In this document: one piece after another, positions 1-9,059 of the stretch
Position numbering within the stretch: the stretch's first letter is position 1
Layout of the letters: each line of letters begins with the position of its first letter
NCBI GenBank assembly: GCA_029066845.1
Contig: JAIEFR010000022.1
Coordinates: forward strand, 62,001 to 126,000
Source: Clostridia bacterium
Lineage (GTDB): Bacteria > Bacillota > Clostridia > Christensenellales > Borkfalkiaceae
DNA: 64,000 nt
Reading direction: 5' to 3'
Translations under genes and position numbers: made by a program
The notes under the pieces: generated by a model
The model's input: only the letters and a program-made list of their open reading frames with translations
Database searches by the model: none
Told to the model about the DNA's origin: nothing

Positions 1-79
1 ATAAAATAGAAATTCGATACAATTATAAATTTCGTGTAAGATTTGATTAATATTAAAATATATTTTTAGCTTTGGCACT

Positions 80-113
80 GTGGCGGGTGCTTGAACAAAC
101 AAGCGCCCGCCAC
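80..113. other. Long GC-rich hairpin, role unclear
   Basis: A 14-bp stem with one G-T pair and a 6-base loop (AACAAA). There is no U-tract on either side in the direction expected of an intrinsic terminator: on the plus strand it is followed by an A-rich run. It lies beyond the dnaJ terminator and could belong to a gene left of the window. Confidence 0.4.
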
Positions 114-190
114 AAAACAAAAAAATCTTGACCGTTAAAATTATTACAGCATACCGCAACGCTAAAAGACAAGTGCAACCAATACTATCA

Positions 191-222
191 CATTAAAAAC
201 GGGTGCAAACTTAATTGCACCC
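191..222 (-). terminator. dnaJ operon terminator
   Basis: On the minus strand an 8-bp stem (GGGTGCAA / TTGCACCC) with a 6-base loop is followed by GTTTTTAATG. It lies about 20 bases past the dnaJ stop, so it probably ends the grpE-dnaK-dnaJ transcript. Confidence 0.65.
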
Positions 223-240
223 GCCATATTGTTGATTTAT

Positions 241-1380
241 TTACTGTTTTTCTATATTGACGCCGTAAATCGAAGCGACTTCACCCGAAAATTTGTGCAT
301 ATTCGAGCACGATTTTAAAGTTACCGTGTCCTCGAACTCTTCAATCTTTTTAACCTGCTCGCGGTTGAGCTTCGACGGAATGTCAATCTCCACAGTGACG
401 AACAGACTGCCCGTACCGTTGACCGTTTTAACGCCCTTGCCGCGCAGCGAAAAGCTTGTGCCGCTTGCCGTGCCTGCTGGAATCGTAAGCTCTATCATAT
501 CGTCCACAGTGGGCACTAAAATCTTGCCGCCCACCACCGCCGTGCGGTAGCTTATGGGCACGGTGACGAACAAATCCTTATCCTTGCGCACAAGGAGCTT
601 GTGCGGCTCTATGCGGAAGTATACGTACAAATCGCCGCAGTCGCCGCCGTTGGGCGATGCCTGACCGTAGCCGCGCTTTCTCAGCGAGCTGTCGCTGTCC
701 ACACCCGCGGGAATATTGACCGTGAAAGAGGTCTGCTTGCGCGTGTAACCCGCGCCCTTACAGTCGGGGCAGCGGTCGGTAATCTTCTTGCCCGTGCCGT
801 TACATTCCGAGCACACGCCCACCTGTATGGTGCGCCCGAAGATGGAATCCTGCTGATATTTAACCCTTCCCGAGCCGCCGCACTTGGGGCAGTTCGTGAA
901 CGCGGTGCCGTGCTTTGCGCCCGTGCCCGAGCACGATTTGCAGGGCTCGTTGCGCATATAGCTTATGTCCTTGCTGCACCCCTTTATCGCATCCAGGAAG
1001 GAAAGACGGACGGTCTGCTCTATGTCCGCGCCGCGCGAACGTGTTGGTGCGCTCTGCCTGCCGCCGAATCCGCTGAAGCCGCCGAACATAGAGGATATTA
1101 TGTCCTCGAAGCCGCCCATACCTCCCATTCCGCCTGCGCCGCCCATACCGCTCATACCGGGGTGGTCAAGCTCGAAGTCGTACTGCTTGCGCTTGTTCTC
1201 GTCCGAGAGCGTTTCGTTAGCTTCGTTTATCTCCTTGAACTTTTCCGCGCAAGCCGCGTCGCCGGGGTGGAAATCGGGATGATACTGCTTTGCAAGCTTG
1301 CGGTATGCCGACTTGATCTGATCGGGCGTTGCGTTTCTCTGCACGCCGAGCACGTCGTAGTAATTCTTTTTGTCTGCCAT
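241..1380 (-). CDS. dnaJ: Chaperone protein DnaJ
   Basis: Hsp40 co-chaperone that delivers unfolded clients to DnaK and stimulates its ATPase. The 379 residues show the full type-I layout: a J domain (about 1-70) with the HPD motif at 34-36, a Gly/Phe/Met-rich linker (about 75-112), then four zinc-binding CXXCXGXG repeats ([32 protein letters not shown], about 145-210), and two C-terminal beta domains for substrate binding. Length is normal for the family. It is the last gene of the grpE-dnaK-dnaJ operon, 102 bases after dnaK, with a strong hairpin in the gap. Identification is secure. Confidence 0.97.
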   Translation of the reverse strand: MADKKNYYDVLGVQRNATPDQIKSAYRKLAKQYHPDFHPGDAACAEKFKEINEANETLSDENKRKQYDFELDHPGMSGMGGAGGMGGMGGFEDIISSMFGGFSGFGGRQSAPTRSRGADIEQTVRLSFLDAIKGCSKDISYMRNEPCKSCSGTGAKHGTAFTNCPKCGGSGRVKYQQDSIFGRTIQVGVCSECNGTGKKITDRCPDCKGAGYTRKQTSFTVNIPAGVDSDSSLRKRGYGQASPNGGDCGDLYVYFRIEPHKLLVRKDKDLFVTVPISYRTAVVGGKILVPTVDDMIELTIPAGTASGTSFSLRGKGVKTVNGTGSLFVTVEIDIPSKLNREQVKKIEEFEDTVTLKSCSNMHKFSGEVASIYGVNIEKQ

Positions 1381-1436
1381 TTTTCGGAATTCTCCGTACT
1401 ATGTAGTAATTTTTGTACCGTACTGTTTAACCGCTT

Positions 1437-1462
1437 ACAGCGCACGCGAAGGCGTGCGCTGT
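1437..1462 (-). other. Hairpin in the dnaK-dnaJ gap
   Basis: Perfect 11-bp stem (ACAGCGCACGC and its complement) with a 4-base loop, lying between the dnaK stop and dnaJ start. No U-tract follows it, so it is unlikely to be a full terminator. An mRNA-stabilising or processing element that sets the DnaK:DnaJ ratio is a reasonable inference. Confidence 0.6.
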
Positions 1463-1482
1463 TAGACGTTTAATATTTAAGT

Positions 1483-3276
<1,794 letters not shown>

Positions 3277-3318
3277 TTTAATATCTCCTTTTCAATTAGC
3301 AAAATTCTTTTTTAATAT

Positions 3319-3849
3319 TTATACGGTTACTGTTACCTGCGCAAAGCGGATAACCTTGCCTTCCCGTCTGTATCCTTTTTTCAAAACCGCCTTGACGACG
3401 TTCGCTTGCTCGCCGTCCTCCGCGGGCATATTCAAAACTGCCTCCGCAACGCTTTCGTCAAACTTATCGCCCACCTTTATGGGGATTTCCTCTACGCCCA
3501 GCGACTGCAGAATGTTGACGAAGTTCTTTACAATCTTGTCTATTCCCGCCTTGGTCTTTTCATCCGTTGCGCCCTCGTATGCGTATCCGAACGTATCGGC
3601 GACGGGCAACAGCTTCAGTATCGCCTCCGCCTTGCCGTCCTGGTAAGCCTGCGAAGCCTGCAACTGGGTGCGCTTGCGGTAGTTGTCGTACTCTGCGGAA
3701 ACGGCGTACCACTTACGCTTGTAGTCCTCCGCCGCGGCAAGAGCCTTTACAAGTTCGCCGTCCGCCTCCTGCGCCTGTTCGGTCTGTTCGGTCGGGGTTT
3801 CCTGCTCTTTCAGCTCTTCGGTTTCTTTCTTTTCCTCTTTCTTTGCCAT
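3319..3849 (-). CDS. grpE: Nucleotide exchange factor GrpE
   Basis: Releases ADP from DnaK so that the chaperone cycle can continue. The 176 residues have the family layout: a highly charged low-complexity N-terminus rich in Lys and Glu (1-35), a long helix (about 35-90, containing the conserved stretch around YDNYRKRT), and a C-terminal beta domain ending VIRFAQVTVTV, matching the usual GrpE ending. It is the first gene of the operon, 42 bases before dnaK. Upstream there is AAGGAAA as ribosome site but no CIRCE inverted repeat and no hrcA. A weak TTTAAG-17-TATAAA pair is the only promoter candidate I see. Confidence 0.95.
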   Translation of the reverse strand: MAKKEEKKETEELKEQETPTEQTEQAQEADGELVKALAAAEDYKRKWYAVSAEYDNYRKRTQLQASQAYQDGKAEAILKLLPVADTFGYAYEGATDEKTKAGIDKIVKNFVNILQSLGVEEIPIKVGDKFDESVAEAVLNMPAEDGEQANVVKAVLKKGYRREGKVIRFAQVTVTV

Positions 3850-3990
3850 TAGGGGTTTCCTTAAAATTATCCTGTGATTTTTCTGCTACATTATTTATAT
3901 AAACCTCTTTGACCTTCTTAAACATTTTGCGCACGATTTTTTTTACTTAAAATAAGATTTTTATCGCGCAAAACCCCTAATTTTCTGCGC

Positions 3991-4019
3991 TTGACGGTAT
4001 TTGAAAAATATGTTATACT
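3991..4019 (+). promoter_or_regulatory. Sigma-A promoter, leaderless spacing
   Basis: TTGACG, 17-bp spacer, TATACT. The -10 box ends only 6 bases before the ATG at 4026, so transcription is expected to start at or next to the start codon. Confidence 0.7.
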
Positions 4020-4025
4020 CACCGT

Positions 4026-4829
4026 ATGCACGTGCACATAAGGAAAATGCAGGCGAAAAAGCTTTCCAACACCCGCGACCTGGGCGGTCTGCCTACGGCT
4101 GACGGCAGGAAGATAAAGCACGGAAAGCTTATACGCAGCGGTAAACTTTATAAACTGCCCGCAAAGACGGTGGACAAGCTTAAAAAGCTGGGAGTAACCA
4201 CCGTTGTAGACCTGCGCATTTTTACCGAAATCGAGGAGCACCCCGACACACTTTGGAATGGCGTGAATTACGTGCATCTCCCCCTTCTGTGCACCGCAAC
4301 GCCCGGCATTACCAACGACAAGAGTATGCGGTATACTATGGTTGTCGAGTCCAAGCGCATCAAATCGGAGTTTGGCACGGGCGAAAATTATATGCAGCAG
4401 ATGTACCGTTTCATACTGCTCAGCGAGGAGCCCCAACAGCATCTGAAAACGCTTTTAAGGCTGGTTATCGATAACGAAGGCGCACTATTGTGGCATTGCA
4501 GCAGCGGCAAGGACAGGGCGGGTATAGTCGCTATGCTTATCGAATCCCTCCTTGGCGTGAGCGAGGAGGTAATACTTGCCGACTATATGGCTTCCAGCCG
4601 CTTCCTGCGCGGCAGATTTGTGCGCAACAAGCTGGGGCTTATAATCGCCCCCTGCTCGGTCAGATTGAAAAAGCTGTTGAAAGCGATGATGGACGTCAAA
4701 CCGCAATTCCTGACAGAGGCAATGAACGCCGTCAAGGAACAATACGGCAGCATAGAAAATTATTGCAAGCAGGTGCTCGGCGTCACCGACGAAGACATTG
4801 AAACATTGAAAAGCAAATATTTGGAATAG
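4026..4829 (+). CDS. Tyrosine phosphatase, Y_phosphatase3 type
   Basis: Protein-tyrosine or dual-specificity phosphatase. The catalytic P-loop HCSSGKDRAG fits HCx5R, with Cys as nucleophile and Arg binding phosphate. The N-terminus contains NTRDLGG and LIRSGKL, hallmarks of the Y_phosphatase3 (LipA-like) family, and a candidate general-acid region follows VVDLR. No signal peptide is visible, so it is probably cytosolic. The gene stands alone, divergent from grpE and convergent with the next gene. The start at 4026 is only 6 bases after the promoter -10 box and has no Shine-Dalgarno site; the alternative ATG at 4047 has AAGGAAA directly upstream but spaced too closely. The substrate is unknown. 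Confidence 0.88.
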   Translation: MHVHIRKMQAKKLSNTRDLGGLPTADGRKIKHGKLIRSGKLYKLPAKTVDKLKKLGVTTVVDLRIFTEIEEHPDTLWNGVNYVHLPLLCTATPGITNDKSMRYTMVVESKRIKSEFGTGENYMQQMYRFILLSEEPQQHLKTLLRLVIDNEGALLWHCSSGKDRAGIVAMLIESLLGVSEEVILADYMASSRFLRGRFVRNKLGLIIAPCSVRLKKLLKAMMDVKPQFLTEAMNAVKEQYGSIENYCKQVLGVTDEDIETLKSKYLE

Positions 4830-4848
4830 GAATTAATTTGTAATTAAG

Positions 4849-4887
4849 AAAAGCGGCGCGCGATTTTTAATAGCGCGCCGCTTTTGA
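4849..4887. terminator. Bidirectional terminator
   Basis: An 11-bp GC-rich stem (AAGCGGCGCGC and its complement) with an A/T loop, followed on the plus strand by TTGACTTTTTTT. It serves the convergent phosphatase and DUF3592-like genes. Confidence 0.85.
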
Positions 4888-4893
4888 CTTTTT

Positions 4894-5649
4894 TTAAGGA
4901 ACTAATTTTGGTTTGAATCGTTTCGTAATTGCGCCGTCGATAGCCGCGCCGACAAGCGCAAGCCCCGCAAGAACGGTGTAGCCTATTGCGCCGTCCGTCC
5001 GCAGATATGCCGTCCCGAAAGAACTGTTCGGGAATCCCGCCCAACACAAAAGTACGTGCAGAACGCACACCGCAAAAACAGGCAACCACATACAGAGAAT
5101 ACGTCTGAAATAGCCAAACCCTTTTTCCTCGGATACAAGCCCCATTCCGATTACGTACGTCGGCAGAGAAAAGGCAAACACAAAAACTGCCGCAACGGAT
5201 AAATCGTCTGCCGTGGTAGCTTTTTTCGCACGTTCGGGATTATTCGGATTGACGTATATTGCCGTGTTCTTGCCGATTAAGTCATTCGGCCGCGCAGAAT
5301 ACGCAGCAGTGTCGTTAAAATAATAATCTTTTCCTTTGAACGTATACGAAATTACAAGAGTATATCTATTCTTATTATTACTACCGGCGTTATGGTGAAC
5401 TTTATAATCCGTAATGGTGCCGACCGTCTGGACGTAATTCAGTTCGTAATTGCTCATTCTTTCCACGTGCACGCCGAACAGAACTGCGGCAACGCAAAAA
5501 AATAAGAGGGCGGCAACCAAAAAGAAAACGGCATTCCTGCGTCTGTTCTTACGCGCGGCTTCGGCTCTTTCGGCTCGCTTACGCGCCGCCTCCTCCTGGA
5601 AGAGCCGTTCTTTTTCGGTTTGAACACGTTTCTTCTTTTTCTTGCTCAT
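4894..5649 (-). CDS. DUF3592-like membrane protein
   Basis: Uncharacterised 251-residue membrane protein. A very basic cytosolic N-terminus (KKKKKR, then an Arg/Ala/Glu-rich helix to about residue 40) is followed by one membrane segment (about 41-60), an extracytoplasmic beta-rich domain of about 100 residues, and two or three more membrane segments. The domain pattern (GTITDY, YTFKGKDYYFND, IYVNPNNPERA) matches DUF3592-type proteins. I chose the ATG giving MSKKKKKR rather than an upstream ATG, because a good promoter (TTGCAA, 17 bp, TATATT) overlaps the upstream ATG region and ends 6 bases before this one; there is no ribosome-binding site. Function unknown. Confidence 0.75.
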   Translation of the reverse strand: MSKKKKKRVQTEKERLFQEEAARKRAERAEAARKNRRRNAVFFLVAALLFFCVAAVLFGVHVERMSNYELNYVQTVGTITDYKVHHNAGSNNKNRYTLVISYTFKGKDYYFNDTAAYSARPNDLIGKNTAIYVNPNNPERAKKATTADDLSVAAVFVFAFSLPTYVIGMGLVSEEKGFGYFRRILCMWLPVFAVCVLHVLLCWAGFPNSSFGTAYLRTDGAIGYTVLAGLALVGAAIDGAITKRFKPKLVP

Positions 5650-5655
5650 ATAATC

Positions 5656-5684
5656 AATATAGCATATTATCATATAACTTGCAA
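5656..5684 (-). promoter_or_regulatory. Sigma-A promoter, leaderless spacing
   Basis: TTGCAA, 17-bp spacer, TATATT on the minus strand. Only 6 bases (GATTAT) separate the -10 box from the ATG of the DUF3592-like gene. Confidence 0.6.
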
Positions 5685-5706
5685 GCAAAGGGTAAGGCAA
5701 AGCGAG

Positions 5707-5735
5707 AGCCGCGCGGCAAAATATGCCGCGCGGCT
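5707..5735 (-). terminator. glmS downstream hairpin
   Basis: An 11-bp GC-rich perfect stem (AGCCGCGCGGC) with a 7-base loop just after the glmS stop. The following U-content is poor on the minus strand, so termination may be partial. Confidence 0.6.
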
Positions 5736-5758
5736 TTATATATATTTAGGTGCGCGGT

Positions 5759-7531
5759 TTATTCAACCGTGACCGACTTGGCTAGATTGCGCGGCTTGTC
5801 GGGGTCGCGCCCTAAAATTATTGCGGCGCGGTATGCAACCAGCTGCAACGCCACCGCCGACAGAAACGGCGAAAGCTTTACGGAACTGTCGGGAATTTTC
5901 CAGACGGTTGCCTTTCCCTTAAGCTTTTCGGCAACGCCGTCCAGACAGGTTATAACCGCAACCTTGCCCTTGCGCGAGGCTATCTGACTTGCCGCGTTAA
6001 GGCACTTTTCGGCAAGCGCGTCGTCGCTGATTACCAACACGCTGAGCGTATTTTCGTCCACCAATGCAAGCGTGCCGTGCTTCAATTCGCCTGCGGGGTA
6101 TCCGTCGCTGAACACGTAGGACACCTCTTTTAATTTAAGCGAAGCTTCCACCGCCACGGCGTAGTCTATCCCTCTGCCGAGGAAGAACACAGCTTTGGAC
6201 TGAGCGCACAGCTCGGCAATCTCCTCCGCACTCTTCGCGCCCTTTAAAACTTCGCCTATCTTGGGGCAGACCGAAAGCAAATCGGACTGCGCGTCGAAGA
6301 CGTCGCACGACAGTTTGGAAATGAGATACAGCGCGGCAAGCTGACCCGTGTAGCTTTTAGTTGCAGCCACGCACACCTCCGCACCTGCGCATACGGGCAC
6401 TACCATATGCGCCACGCGCGTTATTGCCGAGTATCCGCAGTTGGTCACGGCAACCACCCGCGCGCCCGCCTTTTTGAGCTCCTGCACCGCCTCCACCGTA
6501 TCCGCCGTTTCACCGCTCTGGCTGATGGCAAGCACCAGCGTTGCGGGCGTTACGTGCGGCGGGGAATAGCGCAACTCGCTTGCAATTTCCACCTGGCAGA
6601 ATATGCCGCACCTGTCCGAAAAGAACCGCCTTGCGGCAAGCCCCGCGTTGTACGCCGTGCCGCAGCCCGTCATAATAATTCTGTCCGCGCCGCGCACATA
6701 TTCGGACAGCCGCTTGACGTCCACCGTCCTGAAAAAAGCCTCGCACGTTTCGCGCACGGTGCGCTGCGTTTCGTGTATTTCCTTTATCATATAGTGCGCG
6801 TAATTGCCCAGCCCGGCATTGAATTGATCGAGGAATACGGGGCGGCGAACGCGCATAACGGCGGACATAGCCGAGTTATAGAACCGCACCGACTGCGCGG
6901 TAATCACCGCAAAATCGCCGTCCTCGGGCACGCAGACGGAAGTCACGTCCGCAGGGAGAGCGGGCACGTCGCTGCACAGCGTTACGCCGCTTTCCGAAAA
7001 ACCGACGACGACGGGGCTTTTATATTTGACGGCAATAATTCCGTCAAAGTCCCTGCAAAGCACAGCCAGCGCGTAGGAGCCTTTCAAACGCTCCACCGCC
7101 TTTGCAACCGCGCTCAAAGCGTCACCCTTATAATATTTGTCGATCAGCTTGACTATAACCTCGCTGTCCGTTTCGGATGAAAAAATCGCGCCCTCCGCAA
7201 GCAGTTCGGCTTTGAGTTCGGCAAAGTTTTCGATTATGCCGTTATGTACGATAGAAAACGCACCCGAGTTATGAGGGTGAGCGTTTTGGTCGGAAGGCTC
7301 GCCGTGAGTCGCCCAGCGCGTATGCCCGATAGCAACTCCGCCAGAAAGCGCAGCCGCGCCCTCTTCCAGACCGCTCACCCTTCCGCCGCGCTTGACGGTT
7401 GCAATTGCGCCGCCGCTCAGAACGGACAGCCCCGCCGAATCGTAGCCGCGGTATTCCAGCCGCTTCAACCCGTCCAGCACTTCCGCAACCGCGTTGCCGC
7501 GCTTTTTAGCCACCCCGATAATTCCGCACAT
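5759..7531 (-). CDS. glmS: Glucosamine-6-phosphate synthase GlmS
   Basis: Isomerising glutamine:fructose-6-phosphate aminotransferase, first step of UDP-GlcNAc synthesis for peptidoglycan. It begins MCGIIGVAKKRGN; Cys2 becomes the N-terminal nucleophile of the class-II glutaminase domain (about 1-215, with RWATHGEPSDQNAHPH). Two SIS sugar-isomerase domains follow (MTGCGTAYNAGLAARR and AISQSGETADTVEA in the first), and the C-terminus NLAKSVTVE is the family signature. Length (590) is near the usual 600-610. It starts 2 bases after glmM stops, with its ribosome site inside the end of glmM, so the two are translationally coupled. There is no room for a glmS ribozyme. Confidence 0.97.
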   Translation of the reverse strand: MCGIIGVAKKRGNAVAEVLDGLKRLEYRGYDSAGLSVLSGGAIATVKRGGRVSGLEEGAAALSGGVAIGHTRWATHGEPSDQNAHPHNSGAFSIVHNGIIENFAELKAELLAEGAIFSSETDSEVIVKLIDKYYKGDALSAVAKAVERLKGSYALAVLCRDFDGIIAVKYKSPVVVGFSESGVTLCSDVPALPADVTSVCVPEDGDFAVITAQSVRFYNSAMSAVMRVRRPVFLDQFNAGLGNYAHYMIKEIHETQRTVRETCEAFFRTVDVKRLSEYVRGADRIIMTGCGTAYNAGLAARRFFSDRCGIFCQVEIASELRYSPPHVTPATLVLAISQSGETADTVEAVQELKKAGARVVAVTNCGYSAITRVAHMVVPVCAGAEVCVAATKSYTGQLAALYLISKLSCDVFDAQSDLLSVCPKIGEVLKGAKSAEEIAELCAQSKAVFFLGRGIDYAVAVEASLKLKEVSYVFSDGYPAGELKHGTLALVDENTLSVLVISDDALAEKCLNAASQIASRKGKVAVITCLDGVAEKLKGKATVWKIPDSSVKLSPFLSAVALQLVAYRAAIILGRDPDKPRNLAKSVTVE

Positions 7532-7533
7532 AC

Positions 7534-8898
7534 CTATTCCCCCTCGCCCGACAAAAGGGCGTTTTCAAGCTCTCTGCATATCCGCCCGCACTCTTCCTGT
7601 TCGGGCGCTTCAACCGTTATTCTTACAACCTCTTCCGTACCCGACGGGCGCACTATCAGCCGCCCGCGCGCACCCAGCTCCTTTTCCGCGCGCTCTATAG
7701 CGGCAACCACCGCCGCGCTTTTTACCGCCGCGGTTTTATCCCGAACGCGCACGTTCACCGTCAGTTGCGGCTTTTTATAAAAGCCCTGCAAAAGTTCGGA
7801 AAGTGTTGCGTCGCGCTCCGTCATAGCTTCCATAATCATAATGGCCGTCACCAGTCCGTCGCCCGTGTTTTCAAGTTTTCCGAATATCACGTGCCCCGAC
7901 TGCTCGCCGCCCAGCACCGCGCCGCTTTCGCACATCTTTGCGTACACAAAGCTGTCGCCCACGGCGCACTCCTCAACGGCTATCCCCTCGGCGGCAAGGC
8001 TTTCCTTAAGTCCGCCGTTGCTCATCACCGTGGCTACAATCCTGTCGCCGAGGAGTTCGCCCTTTTCCTTCAAAAATTTTGCGGCTACGTATAAAATTCC
8101 GTCCCCGTCGACAATTTTCCCGCGTTCGTCCACGCATATGCAGCGGTCGGCGTCGCCGTCGAAGGCAAAGCCCACGTCCAGCGCGTTCTCCTTTACCGCC
8201 TTTGCAAGCGCCTGCGGCGATGTTGAACCGCACCCGTCGTTGACGTTTATTCCGTTGGGATTGTCGCCGATTGCGTATACGGTTGCACCCAGCGCGTCGA
8301 ACACGCTCCGCGCGATTTTATAGCCGCTGCCGTTGGCGCAGTCCAGCCCGACCTTAACGCCCTTGTAGGAGCAGGTGGAAAGCGAAATAAGGTGCCCCGT
8401 ATAGCGGTTTCTGCCCGCAACGTAGTCCACCGTCCGCCCGATTTTGTCGCCCTTTGCAAAGGGCACCGAAAAAGGCGCGCCGCCTATAAACAGCTTGCCG
8501 TCGATATAGTCTTCGATAAGGTTTAAAACTCCGCGCTCCATCTTTTCGCCGCGCGAATTTATAAGCTTTATGCCGTTATCGCCGAATGAGTTGTGGCTTG
8601 CCGAAATCATCACTCCGCAGTCGAATCCCTCGCACCGCGTGACGAATGAAATGGACGGTGTAGTGGTTACGTGCATTATGTAGGCGTCGCCGCCCGAAGC
8701 CGTAACGCCCGCCGCGAGCGCGTATTCTAATGTATAGGAAGAAAGGCGCGTATCCTTGCCGATAACTACGCGGCATCTGCCGCCCTTTGCGGTGTAATAC
8801 CAGCCGAGAAATCTGCCCACTTTAAACGCGTGCACGCTGGTTATACTATCGCCAGCGCAACCGCGAAATCCGTCCGTCCCGAAGTATTTACCCGTCAT
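7534..8898 (-). CDS. glmM: Phosphoglucosamine mutase GlmM
   Basis: Converts glucosamine-6-phosphate to glucosamine-1-phosphate. It begins MTGKYFGTDGFRG; the active-site phosphoserine sits in MISASHNSFGDNGIK, the Mg-binding loop is FDGDADRCI, and the C-terminal phosphate-binding motif is VRPSGTEEVVRITVE, all diagnostic of GlmM. The 454 residues are normal. I moved the start 14 codons downstream of the longest frame because GGGAGGTGG lies just before this ATG and known GlmM proteins begin here. Immediately followed by glmS, so both enzymes for GlcN-1-P are made together; glmU is not in the window. Confidence 0.96.
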   Translation of the reverse strand: MTGKYFGTDGFRGCAGDSITSVHAFKVGRFLGWYYTAKGGRCRVVIGKDTRLSSYTLEYALAAGVTASGGDAYIMHVTTTPSISFVTRCEGFDCGVMISASHNSFGDNGIKLINSRGEKMERGVLNLIEDYIDGKLFIGGAPFSVPFAKGDKIGRTVDYVAGRNRYTGHLISLSTCSYKGVKVGLDCANGSGYKIARSVFDALGATVYAIGDNPNGINVNDGCGSTSPQALAKAVKENALDVGFAFDGDADRCICVDERGKIVDGDGILYVAAKFLKEKGELLGDRIVATVMSNGGLKESLAAEGIAVEECAVGDSFVYAKMCESGAVLGGEQSGHVIFGKLENTGDGLVTAIMIMEAMTERDATLSELLQGFYKKPQLTVNVRVRDKTAAVKSAAVVAAIERAEKELGARGRLIVRPSGTEEVVRITVEAPEQEECGRICRELENALLSGEGE

Positions 8899-9003
8899 AC
8901 CACCTCCCGCGCATATGCAAAAAACCGCATTTACCCCCATAATATGCGGCGTGCTGCATAAAAGTTACGGCACATATGCGTTCGCGCCGATATGCGTTTA
9001 AAC

Positions 9004-9041
9004 GCAACAAAAAAGAGCCTTGCCGTTAAGCAAAGCTCTTT
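9004..9041 (-). terminator. Terminator of the secreted BIG2 protein gene
   Basis: On the minus strand a 12-bp stem (AAAGAGCTTTGC paired with GCAAGGCTCTTT, one G-T) followed by TTTTTTG. It lies just after the stop of the 995-residue protein. Confidence 0.85.
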
Positions 9042-9059
9042 ATTATATTTGTATTACGA

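Noticed and set aside
1..240. Small gene at the left edge
   Set aside because: No frame with a start and ribosome site; the region holds two hairpins and AT-rich DNA.
601..1473. Long plus-strand reading frame opposite dnaJ
   Set aside because: It is antisense to a certain gene, has no ribosome site and is the product of strand-symmetric codon bias.
5650..5760. tRNA or small RNA gene between glmS and the DUF3592-like gene
   Set aside because: Only one hairpin and a promoter are visible; no cloverleaf or TTCGA loop.
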